Shown here piece after piece: positions 37,128-48,200 of a stretch of DNA of 64,000 nt (position 1 is the stretch's first letter; the number at the start of each line of letters is the position of its first letter). The translations under genes and the position numbers were made by a program. The stretch covers positions 4,423,389 to 4,487,388 of the forward strand of contig NC_061864.1 of assembly GCF_907164915.1 (NCBI RefSeq). The letters are read 5' to 3'. A model generated the notes under the pieces. The model was not told the DNA's origin and ran no database searches. It was given only the letters and a program-made list of their open reading frames with translations. The DNA is from Impatiens glandulifera. Its lineage: Eukaryota; Streptophyta; Magnoliopsida; Ericales; Balsaminaceae.

Positions 37128-37435
37128 AAGAGTTTGAATTATATTTAAAAATACGTCTAAATTAAGATGGTATCATGATCACTTCCTAAATAGAAAATTA
37201 TATTATATATTTTATGTTTTAATTTAAACAACATTTTATTATTCCCATTATATTATATATTTTAAATTTAAATTGTAGTTGCCTATTAAAACAAATATCA
37301 CGATTTTGAATTATATTTAAAAATAAGTTTTAAATTGAGGTGTTATCATGATCACCTTCTAAATATCAAATTATATTATATATTTTATGTTTTAGTTTGA
37401 ACAAAAATTTTATATTTCCATTAAAATATTTAATA
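37128..37435. repeat. Two-copy direct repeat, period about 180 bp
   Basis: Segments at about 37128-37250 and 37306-37432 share TTTGAATTATATTTAAAAAT, GGTxTATCATGATCAC and ATTATATTATATATTTTATG, with moderate divergence. Confidence 0.7.
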
Positions 37436-37742
37436 ATATATTTAATTTTAATTGTTAAATATTATTTCATTATAGTTTTTTAAAAATAAATTATTATAAT
37501 TTTTAATATAAAAAGTTAGAATGAAAGAGACTGGATTAAAATTATATTATTAACAATTTATTATTTTTGTTAAATATAAGCTAATGACAATTCAAATAAA
37601 ATCAAGAAAATTAATATATTTATTATTAAATTTATTATATTATTTTATCTTTGTAATTATTATTTTTAATTATTATTTTTAAATGGTTTATATATATTAA
37701 AAAGATAAAAATGTTTTAAACTAAATAAAAAAATATTATATA

Positions 37743-38698
37743 TGAAAAAAAACTCACTTTTATACACTTAGATGTAGACGTATTTACTAATAAAATGTCA
37801 TTTAAATCTACGTAATATTGGCTTACTTAACATTTTTAGTAAATCATAGTTAAATTTTATTTTTTAATTTATATATTTATTAATTAAATACTAATACAAA
37901 TTCTCTCTCTTTATTTTTTATTAATAAATTATTTATTTTTATTTTTTCATAAATTTTTTATTATTTCTGAGTATTTATTATTGATTATTTCAATTTAATT
38001 ATATATATATACATGAGCATTCTTCATTAATTATTTTAACTTTAAATTTGTTCTTCTTTTTTATGTTTTTTTTTATATTAACTTTAATTATTAATTATTT
38101 TTAAATTGTTTGGTCCCAATGCTAGATATAATAATAACTTATCATTTAAAAAATAAAAAATTTTCAGCACAAAAATAAATTAATTAATAATTAAAAATTT
38201 AATAATAATAACAACTCATTTATCCAACAACAAAAGAGTAATAATCAAATATTAGACAAAACAATGTTATTTACTACTACTATAAGTCATGAATTAAAAA
38301 TTAAATAAAAATTAATTAATTTCATTTTGTTTATATTAAATTAAATAAGAAAGAAACCCTTCAAAAAAAATATTACAGTAAAACATAAAATTCATCAAAT
38401 AAGTGTTAAATTTTTGAGAATTTAGAAATTGTGAAAAATAAAAACTGATAAAAAAAATGAGGATGAAATAAAAAAAAAAAAACTAATATATAAATAATTA
38501 AAAAATTGGAATTAAATAAATTAATATAATTAATGAAGAAAAAGGAGAGTGAAAATATATTAATATTTAATTAAAAAATAAAAATTAATCATTGTTTAAT
38601 AAAAGAGGCTAAATAAGTCAATTTTTAATAATATTTAAGTTTAAATGTAAGTCTAACTAGTTGTATAAGTACATACGTCTATATGGTCTTTTTTTCAA
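37743..38698. mobile_element. TIR element, family A copy 2 (diverged)
   Basis: Same architecture as 34508-35655. The left end has GAAAAAAAACTCAC followed by TTAGATGTAGACGTATTTAC; the right end has TACATACGTCTATATGG then a T-run, its approximate inverse. The interior words (AAATAAATTAATTAAxAATT, AACAATG, TACTACTATAAGTC) also match the first copy. It is older or more decayed than the first. Confidence 0.75.
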
Positions 38699-39379
38699 AA
38701 GAAAATATAATACAACCGTTGTCGACATATTAAGTTATGCTCATCGACACGAAAATGATTAACTCCCCAATAATCTTTATCAACTTTTCAAAACGTCGTA
38801 ATGGTAATATTATAAGAGATACTAATTTGAGGACTTCTATTATTGAAAGGTTTACAAATTTATCTCCAATTAGATGTTAAAATAAATAAAATAATAAAAC
38901 CTAACCAATTTGATCATGAACGCCTTGACCACACCTAATCAATCTCAATAATTAATTTTCAACTATTTTGTTATTATTAAGTTTTTTTAGTGATATAAAT
39001 AATTTAAAATTATATATTTAATTATTATTAATATATTTATATATACATATAATATATAATTTTAAAATATATTTATTAATTTATAATTTAAAAAATTTAA
39101 TAATTAGAAAAAAATGTATTACATGGATGAGTGATATGGAGAGGAATTTTAGAGAGGAAATATAGAAAGAAATGACGTGTCACCACATCACTTATTGAAA
39201 AAAATGATAAAGAGTGAGAAGATAAAAGAATTTTTAATTTTTTTAATTTTTATTCCTTCACCAAATTTTCTCTCAAATAATTTCTCATAATAATATATGT
39301 GATATTATAAAAATGATAAATTATTAGTTGAAATACTTTTAAGAAATGTTGTTTTTAGGACGTATGATTCACACATGTT
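38699..39379. other. AT-rich region with possible degraded MITE
   Basis: No gene. The segment 39115-39295 contains GGAATTTTAGAGAGGAAAT...ATGACGTGTCACCACATC at the left and TTCACCAAATTTTCTCTCAAAT at the right. It recalls the ends and ACGTGGCA-type interior of the MITE at 20755-20931 but is too decayed to delimit. Confidence 0.35.
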
Positions 39380-39689
39380 GGTACCTGGGAAATTTGATTA
39401 AATAACCTCAAAGATGAGGTTATTTAATCTGGTGGTGAGTTGATAATTTAATTGCGCTCGTGGTCTTTTTATTTTTTTTGGACGAAATTGTCCTTGTCGC
39501 GAAACGCTAAGTCACTTAGCGTTTCGCGAAGTGGATTAGGTTTAATATAAATACTGTAATTTTTTCATTTCTATCATTTCTTTTCTCTCTTTTCTCTCTC
39601 TACTCTTGTTCTCTCTGCTACGGCGCGGCGACGACTGCTACGGCGACGAGTTCTACGGCGCCGACAACGGCGGGAAACACAAAATACAG

Positions 39690-39815
39690 ATAAGAAAACT
39701 CTAACCCTAAATCTATTTATCTTCATTTGAAAACCCTAACCCTAAATCGATTTATCTTCATTTGAAAACCCTAACCCTAAATCGATTTATCTTCATTTGA
39801 AAACCCTAAATCAAT
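39690..39815. repeat. Three tandem 36-bp units with AACCCTAACCCTAA (left arm)
   Basis: Each unit reads AACCCTAACCCTAAATCGAT followed by TTATCTTCATTTGAAA; the third is shortened. AACCCTAA resembles the plant telomere word AAACCCT without being a true telomere array. A reduced inverted version is at about 41275-41345 in the right arm. Confidence 0.85.
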
Positions 39816-40497
39816 TTATGTTTATCTTCAAAATCGATTTAAGTTGTTCTTATTGTTCATATTGGTTAATATTGGGTTTTTCTATCGTTGTTCATATTGT
39901 CAATGATGAAATTTACAGATAATCTCGTCGATATGGGTTCCGTTTCAAGGAAGATTCACTTATCATTTCACGTTTCACAAAATATTTCGCGTTTCGTTAA
40001 GTGCTTCACGTTTCGCTAAGTACTTCGCGTTACGCGAGTCGGCACGATTGGCACGGACGGCATGCGAAACGACACGGACGGCACGCAAAGCGGGCACGGT
40101 CGGCTCGCGAAGTACTTCGCGTTTCGCTAAGTGTTTTGCGTTACGCGAAACGGCACGGTCGGCACGCGAAACAGCACAATCGGCACCCATAACTTCTTTT
40201 TTGTAACTTGTAATAATAATTTATGACATTCTGTTTTGTTTAACTCGTAACAAATTTGTATTTATTTGGTTAAATTTTCAAAGAAATTCAATTTTGATGC
40301 TGACTATTATTGTAATATTGAATTTTCAGTTTTTCAGTTTGTGTTATCAAATTAAAAGAACCAATTGAGTAGTTCAAAAAATATTAGTTATTACAACAAT
40401 AGAGCAAGAATGATTAAAAATAGTCCAAAATATCAATTGGAGAATACAACATTATTTGAAAAAAATTGAATCTGAAGCATTTTGCTCTGCATATATC

Positions 40498-40719
40498 TCA
40501 ATCAAAATCAATAATGAATACAAATAACCAGCTATTATACCAAAGAAAGAGCTGATTTTTTGTTCTAACATCGGGTCTCAATGAATTACTTAACCAAGCG
40601 GTACCTACAGCGTCGCGTTTTACATATACTTCATCGTAGAATCCCATGACTTGATCAGCCACCCCCACATAATAGCTTGACCGGGTGGAATCCTCATAAA
40701 CCGAGACAATAATCAACAA
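40498..40719 (-). pseudogene. Gene-like exon fragment at the centre of the foldback element
   Basis: The only non-repetitive part of the element carries a minus-strand open frame of 73 codons. Its inner part has a natural protein composition: VYEDSTRSSYYVGVADQVMG, then FYDEVYVKRDAVGTAWL and SNSLRPDVRTKNQLFL. A GT donor-like site (GTATAATAG) follows the last part. It looks like a single captured exon of a cellular gene. I do not recognise the parent gene. It has no plausible start or promoter of its own. Confidence 0.5.
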
Positions 40720-41698
40720 AATTCAATATTACAACAAAAAATTCAATAGTCAGCAACAAAATTGAATTTCTTTGAAAATTTAACCAAATAAACACAAATT
40801 TGTAATGAGTTAAACAGAACAGAATGTCAGAAATTATTATTACAAGTTACAAAAAAGAAGTTATGGGTGTCTGTGCCGTTTCGCATGCCCACCGTGCCGA
40901 CCGTGCCGTTTCGCGTAACGCAAAGCACTTAGCGAAACGCGAAGTACTTCGCGAGCCGACCGTGCCGTTTCGTGTGCCGTCCGTTCCGTTTCGCGTGCCG
41001 TCCGTGCCGTTTTGCGTGCCGTCCGTGCCAACCGTGCCGACTCGCGTAACGCGAAGCACTTAGCGAAACGTGAAGCACTTAACGAAACGCGAAATACTTC
41101 GCGAAACACGAAACGATAAGTGAATCTTCCTTGAAACGGAACTCATATCGACGAGATTATCTATAAATTTCATCATTGAAAATATGAACAACGATAGTAA
41201 AACCAATATTAACCAATATGAACAATAAGAACAGTTTAAATCGATTTTGAAGATAAACATAAATTGATTTAGAGTTTTCAAATGAAGATAAATCGATTTA
41301 GGGTTAGGGTTTTCAAATGAAGGTAAATAGATATAGGGTTAGAATTTTCTTATCTGTATTATGTGTTTCCCTCCGTCGTCGTCGCTGTAGCAGTCGTCGC
41401 CGTAGCAGTCGTCGCCGCCGTAGCAGAGAGAACAAGAGTAGAGAGAGAAAAGAGAGAAAAGAAATGAAGAAAATGAAAAAAATTACAGTATTTATACTAA
41501 ACCTAATCCACTTCGCCAAACACTAAGTCACTTAGCGTTTCGCGACAAGGACAATTTCGTCCAAAAAAAATAAAAAGACCACGAGCGCAATTAAATTATC
41601 AACTCACCACTAGATCAAATAACCTCATCTTTGAGGTTATTTAATCAAATTTCTCTGGTACCTAATTATTGCAATTGCTAAAGATACTTTTTGAATTG

Positions 41699-41743
<45 letters not shown>
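41699..41743. repeat. (TA)n microsatellite
   Basis: About 45 bases of TA dinucleotide just right of the foldback element. Confidence 0.93.
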
Positions 41744-41748
<5 letters not shown>

Positions 41749-42531
41749 TTAATTTTTAGTTGGATATAATTAAATTAATTTTCAAAATATTAAATAAAAT
41801 AATTTAAAATTTAATTTTGTTTAAATTTAAATAAAAAATACTTTATTTTATTTCAAAATAAAAAGTATTATAAACTCATTCTAATAAAAAATAAATAAAA
41901 ATATAACAAATATGTGACCAGTGAAAAAATATTTTAGAGATAAATATTAATATATACATTTTTAATAATTGCAAATTAATTAATCATTGCAGGGTCTTAT
42001 AGGTTCCATACTAATTTTTCTATAATTTCAAAAATAAAATAAAATTATAATTATATTGATAAAATTTGATTTGATTATATTTATACTAAAATTTTGAATT
42101 TATTTTATTAAAATATAATTATTATTTTGTAAATTTGATTAACTATTTTCAATACTCTTAATTATCCATCTTCTTTAAATTTCATAATTATTATTTCATC
42201 AAAATTAAAATTTATATATCATTCATAAAATTAAAAATAGTAGTTTGTAAGAAATAAAAAAATTTCACGTTTACACGTATTAAATACATTAACAAAATCA
42301 AAACCAATTTTATCTTTTAAAATATATTTATTGTTTAAAAAAATTAAAATATTTTTTTAACGAGTTTTCTCAAATAGCCCTAGGTTGCGTATAAAAAGAT
42401 AAAAAAGCAGATCAATGACCTAGGCTGCGTCGCCGCCTTGTAGAGTAATTGCGCCACTCTGTTGCCACCGTCAACTCAGGCCAGAATTGGTTGTGAAGAA
42501 GAAGAACAAATTTACAGAGTGATCCCAAAGA
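41744..42531. other. AT-rich spacer and 5' leader of the PPR-like gene
   Basis: AT-rich without ORFs to about 42360. From about 42400 the composition rises in GC (GCGTCGCCGCCTTG, AACTCAGGCC), marking the probable transcribed leader before the ATG at 42532. Confidence 0.5.
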
Positions 42532-45199
42532 ATGACCAGGTAACTGTCAATCTGGTATAATTGTAAAGCTCATTCTATGTTTTTTATTTCATCTTTAATG
42601 AGCAATTTCATCGTTATACAGATTGGTAGTTCCTCTTCGTTCGATTGCGCGTTCCTTTCGGAAACCTAAGTCTGCTCAAAATGTGATTCATTATCATCTT
42701 CTTCAGTTATTTCTGAGCGCGCATGTTTTCTAAGTAGAATCTCATCTGTGCTGTTTATCTAATGTAGGAACCTGCTGGAGTATTTGAAGTTTCTCGGACT
42801 ATCATGATCTCATCACGCTTTAACGGTACGCAAGTGTTTCGAGTTTGCTGTTGAGTCCATTAGTTTTAGTCGTGACCTATGATATAGAGAATGGAAGACA
42901 TTAAATGCAGATGGGGATATCTTAGGATATGGGAGGGAAATGATGGCCAAGTCTGTACAGATGCAAATAGTAAACGCCCTTCGTCAAGGTGAGAGAAGCA
43001 GAGCTTCCGGTATGCTTGCAGATATTGACAGTAATACAGCCGGTGATTTCATTCATCTTTTAAAGTACTGTGCACGATCACCTGATCCATTGGTAGGCCC
43101 AAAAAATGGTATCTTTTCTAGTAACACAATCTCTAGTATCATAACGCTCTAAAGATGTCACATTTTATATCATGGTGTCTTCTTGTTAGTAAGATGACTT
43201 CATCCTCAATGTTTTCTGATCAAAAATTCTGAAGAAGAACAATGATAGAATGCAAATTTCCAAGTTATTCAATTCAACTCTAAAAATAAAATTAACAATT
43301 TATGTGGTTCCAACTATCTAACTTCTTAGGTATTGAGAGCACTTTATTGGGAGAGGGACAAAAACCTAGAAGAGAATTTCTGTGGTTTTATACTGTTGTT
43401 TAACTATCCACATTGCTGTATCTCTCCTATGTTTTTTTTCCTCTCAATCTTGATATGTTTTATAACAGTGTCACTCATAGCCACCAAATTTTATTATACT
43501 AACTAATATTAGAAGCTGATGAGCAGAAAATGTAGTTATATAAGATGTTAAAAACACAATATGGATATCTGAAATGTGGAATGTTTGGAAATGCACTTCC
43601 TTTTATCTAATTTGTATATTATCTAATGGTTAACTCTCCTTTAGAGAGCATCTACCAATGACAGCTTCATTTGGGACATAATTCCCAAATTGGGAAAGAA
43701 ATACCTGTTTGTCATAAAACTTGATTTGCTATTTGCATGTGTCTGCAGTTTGTCTTGGAAACTTGGAGAACCATGACTGAGAAAGAAGTTCATGTGGATC
43801 ATAAGAGCTACATTCTTATTTTCCGAGCTCTGTGCAAAGGGGGATATTTAGATCAGGTATTAAATACTTGTGCTTGCGCAAGGATCTTATTTGACAATGT
43901 GTATGTATCTTTTTGTATGTCTATAGCAATAATGGAACTTGTCTTTCTTTTTTATTGTGGTATCCTTTTCTTTGTCAGTATTTCATTTGTTGCCACTAGA
44001 TGTCACATGAGGGATCATTTGAATATATATAGCAGTGGAAATTTCTATGCCTATATTTACATTGCTTTTGTGGTCTTGGCTCTTTTCTGTGGGATATTTC
44101 CTACTGGATGCACGCCATCGAGACTGCTTATTTGGGATTTCGGCTTTGTATGAATGTAATCTCATTTTCCTTGTATACTCTTAAGTCTTAACTGTTTTCT
44201 ACTTGCTATTGAATCCATGAGTTTATATATCATGGTTGCTCCTTTCTTCCTTCATCTCCTACTTAATACGAATGAGGAGAAAACAAATGAGACTTCCTTA
44301 TAAGTTAATCATGGTTACCCATTTTGCTACTAACTTTCTGATTTTTCAGGCGTTTAATATGATGAAAACCCTTGAAAACAACGATGATTTTGCTCCTACC
44401 CTACCTTTGTATAACAATATCTTGGGAGGATGTGCTCTTGTCAAAAGTGTAGATCATGCGAAGAAATGTTTGGATCTAATGCATTGCCACTTGGTTGGGA
44501 AGGATGAGATCACATATACATTGCTTCTAAAGGTGAGTGAAAAATATGCAATTTAATTCGTACAAAACCATAGATATTTGAAATAATGCCAAATCAATTG
44601 TCTCATCTTTTCCCACATTCAACATCCATTGCATAATTTTTTGGCTACTGTTATCTTCATAAGTATATATATGAGCCTTGGTGAACTGGATATAGTTGCT
44701 TTATTATCGTCTGAAGCCATGGGTTCTAATCATAGGAAAATTCCCTTTCTATGGACTAAGGAAGTTGTAAAAGGGAAGAAGCTCAAATAGTCCAGAAATT
44801 GAAGATCACCTAGTGAACCTTAAATCATCTCAACTTGCTATTGAATTTGTGAAAATATCAAATTACCACTAAACTTAAATTATATGAAAAATTTCCCAAA
44901 ATATGATGCTTGATCCAAGTTAACTTAATGTCCTCAAAATTCAATTCAATTTTCAACGAATTACCTCAAATCTTGAATAAACTCTCCTCCCTAACCAACA
45001 AAATATCACCAATTTTTCCCATAGAGTTTCTTCAATTGCAAAAAGATTTATTTAGCTTGAAAAAGTATTATGAATTACAATTACACGACTAGATCGGATG
45101 ATAGCCCGTGCCTGTTCCCACTTATCCAAAGAGCCTACCATCTCAGTTTCATTTTCCGTGGAGGAATTTATAACTTATATAATCCCAAAATCATATATG

Positions 45200-45249
<50 letters not shown>

Positions 45250-48200
45250 GCATAACTCATCACTCATAATACAGTGGTGTAATTTATTTTTTGTTGCATT
45301 ATAATAATTATAAAATATATTTCAATGCAAACTTTAAAATTCCATCATAGGCTTATATTAATCCTCAAATATTTATTGTTTATACCATTCTGTTAATATA
45401 CCAAAAAGAGAATATAAGCTTAATAAATTCAAAGAATAATTGTTAGTGTTTATGACGAGAATAATAAATTTGAAAGTAAAATTGACAGTACTATTAATGT
45501 ATTTAAGAACTACATGATCCGCCAAGAAATTAAATTTAAAAGACAAGTTTGTTTATATATATATATATATGTTAAATTCTTGTACACATAGAAGTATAGT
45601 GATATTATTATAAATTAAGAGTGAGAGCATGAGACATATGAAAACCATCCATGTAGCATCCCTGATCAACTGGGGGGTTTTCTGGAACTGCTTCCAAAAT
45701 CCATCAAAGAGGTAAACCCCCGCCTCAAATGGCTAGGATCAAATAAGTCTTTAATGTGGTAGATTGAAAATGGCCATCCCTTAGAGAACATGTTTTCTGA
45801 AATTTTGACAAAAATCACATAAGGACTAATGGACTATTGATGTAAAGTTAATTTAGATGAAATGGCTTGGTTGAATCAATTGAAAATGTTCAATTGGTGG
45901 GATAAGAATCTAATATAGGTGGGTTATTTGAACTTCTCTTAAAAGTTTAATGGGCTTTAATTTTTTCAATGCCAAACTGATTCTTCTTTTTTCATTTTTT
46001 TTTATTGTCAGTGAATGATCTTTCTGCTCTGACTGAAGGTTCTGTAAAATGAAACACCTTGATAAATACTGTGGGGTTTTGATTTTTACAATGAGAAACA
46101 TCATCTCATATATCATCATTAAATCATGGAGGGTACCTTGATGAACACTTTTTGGGTGGCTTTCTGCAAATTTGTTGTCATTTTTTATATATATTATCAT
46201 TGTCTTGGGGAAGGGGGAGAATTATGTTCATCAAAATGTTCACAATCACAGATGTATATATGTCTTTTTTGCATCATCGGTTGTATAATGTTGCGTTAAA
46301 CTACTTATCTGATTATTCATTCAATTGATGGAGTAATTCATATTCAAATTTGTCCATTCATCATGGAAGGTGGATATACCTAAATTTGATATCAATCTTG
46401 CTGGAATTTACCATTCTAATGTTGTATTTTCAGCTTGCAGTATTGCAGCAAAATCTATCAGCAGTTCACAGTATATGGGATGAATATGTTAGATACTACA
46501 GTCCCAGCATCATCTCCCTACGGAAGTTTGTATGGTCCTTCACAAAGTTGAAAGACTTGAGATCTGCATACAATTCACTACAAGCCATGGTGAATTTGGC
46601 TCTGATGGAAGGAAGATTAGCCACTTCAAGATTAGACATCCCCATACCTTCCAACTGTGACTCAAGCATGGAGGAATATAATCACAAAGACAGCAAGCAT
46701 GAAGTTTCTGTCTTTTCGAACCCTGTGAAGATAGGTGTCCCTATGGATGATAATGCAGATACTGTTATTTCTTGCCAAGAAAATATCCAGATGAAAGGCG
46801 CCAATCTTGGTTCCTCAAGAAAACATAAATTATCATATACCATGAAACTGTTGAGATGGTCTTTTAATGATTTACTACATTCTTGTGCCCAAACATCAAA
46901 TTCTGTCTTAGCAGAGCAGTTACTTTTTCAGGTACCACTTCTACTACATACTTGCTTTAATCTTGTTGTTGTTAATAGTTTCAAATTAGTTATTCTTTTC
47001 TTAATATTTCAAAAGTCACTACCTTCAGAATCATTTGCCATTTCATTATTATAGTATTGACTAGAAGTTGATTCATTTTACTCAGATGCAAAATATTGGT
47101 TTAGAACCTTCATCTAGCTCATACGACGGCTTCATTCGAGCAGTTGTTTCCAATGCGGGCACCCACAGTGGACATGAAGCAGTAAGATGCCATTTGATCT
47201 AATCAATTTCTGAAGCAGTTGCCTTCTGTTCAGTTTAAGAACAGGATTCTTTCTTTGAACAAGTAGTTGCATTCTGTTCAGTTGCATTCCTTTCCTGAAC
47301 ATTATTGCAGTTGACTTAAGTTTGCTCAATTTTCTACGCAGCTAAATATATTGCAACAGAAAAATTTGAAGCCACACGATTCAACTATTGCAGCCATTGT
47401 TGTACAATGCTGCAAAGAGATGAATCTGGATTTAGCTGAATACCTGCTTAACCAGATCTCTACAAAGTCTCATGTATACCCTTACAATGCTTTCCTTGAA
47501 GCATGTGATGCCTTGGTGAGTTATCTTCTATATGCAGTCTTGCACTACTCAGCAAAGGCTCATTACATTTTATTGGAAAATCAGAGCAACTGCCTCCATT
47601 ATTGATATGAATTGTGCTCTTTTGATTTAAGATGAGTAGAGTTGAGGGATGGCATCCCTAAAGACTACCTTGTAATGTTTATGGAAATGTTTTGCTTTTC
47701 CTGGCTTGATTCTTCCCTTTCTATTTGTGGTGAAACATTTGCACTGCTATTGAAAGAATGTTTGCTACCTCTCTAGTTCAATAAAATTCTTGCCCTTTCA
47801 AAATACTTCCATCTTTTCTAGGGTGAAATGGTGGACCAATATCACCTAGCGAACTTAACTTGTTATTGTATATCTTCTGACTTCTACTGTAAAATAAATT
47901 TATTGGTTGGAACCCATCATTTCTTCCAGTTTCTTGGATGAGAATGGATGTCAGTTTCCTTTCTATAATGCTGTGCCATTCTCTTTTTGCAGGATCGCCC
48001 TGAATGTGCTATTAGGATGTTGGCAAAAATGAAACAAATAAAAATCCAGCCGGATATCAAGACATATGAGCTACTTTTTTCCTTGTTTGGCAATGTGAAT
48101 GCCCCTTATGAAGAGGGTAATATTTTGTCTCAAGTTGATGTTGCCAAAAGGATTAATCTTATTGAAGTGGACATGTCAAAGAATGGCATTCCTCATACAC

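Larger units (their letters stand above)
39380..41662. mobile_element. Large foldback transposable element with arms of about 0.9 kb
   Basis: Outer ends are GGTACCTGGGAAATTTGATT (39380) and, in reverse complement from 41662, GGTACCAGAGAAATTTGATT. The inverted match then runs almost continuously to about 40325 on the left and back to about 40718 on the right. Within each arm, in order, are a 34-base palindrome at the tip (39396-39429), a GCGAAACGCTAAGT palindrome (39497-39529), a TATAAATACTG box, a CT-rich leader, a GC-rich segment of ACGGCG words, AACCCTAA-type repeats and a cluster of GGCACG/CGCGAAAC subrepeats. The centre (about 40326-40717) is unique sequence. No transposase is seen. ORFs in the arms are translations of subrepeats. 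No target duplication was confirmed, so the superfamily (Mutator-like foldback is one option) stays open. Confidence 0.88.

Noticed and set aside
39690..39815. Interstitial telomere array
   Set aside because: The AACCCTAA words are paired within 36-bp units with an unrelated tail and do not form a run of the plant telomere heptamer.
39975..41109. Several ORFs rich in Arg, His and Ala, and Val-Pro-Ser repeats in the foldback arms
   Set aside because: They are translations of the CGCGAAAC/GGCACG subrepeats in different frames, mirror each other in the two arms and have no protein-like composition.
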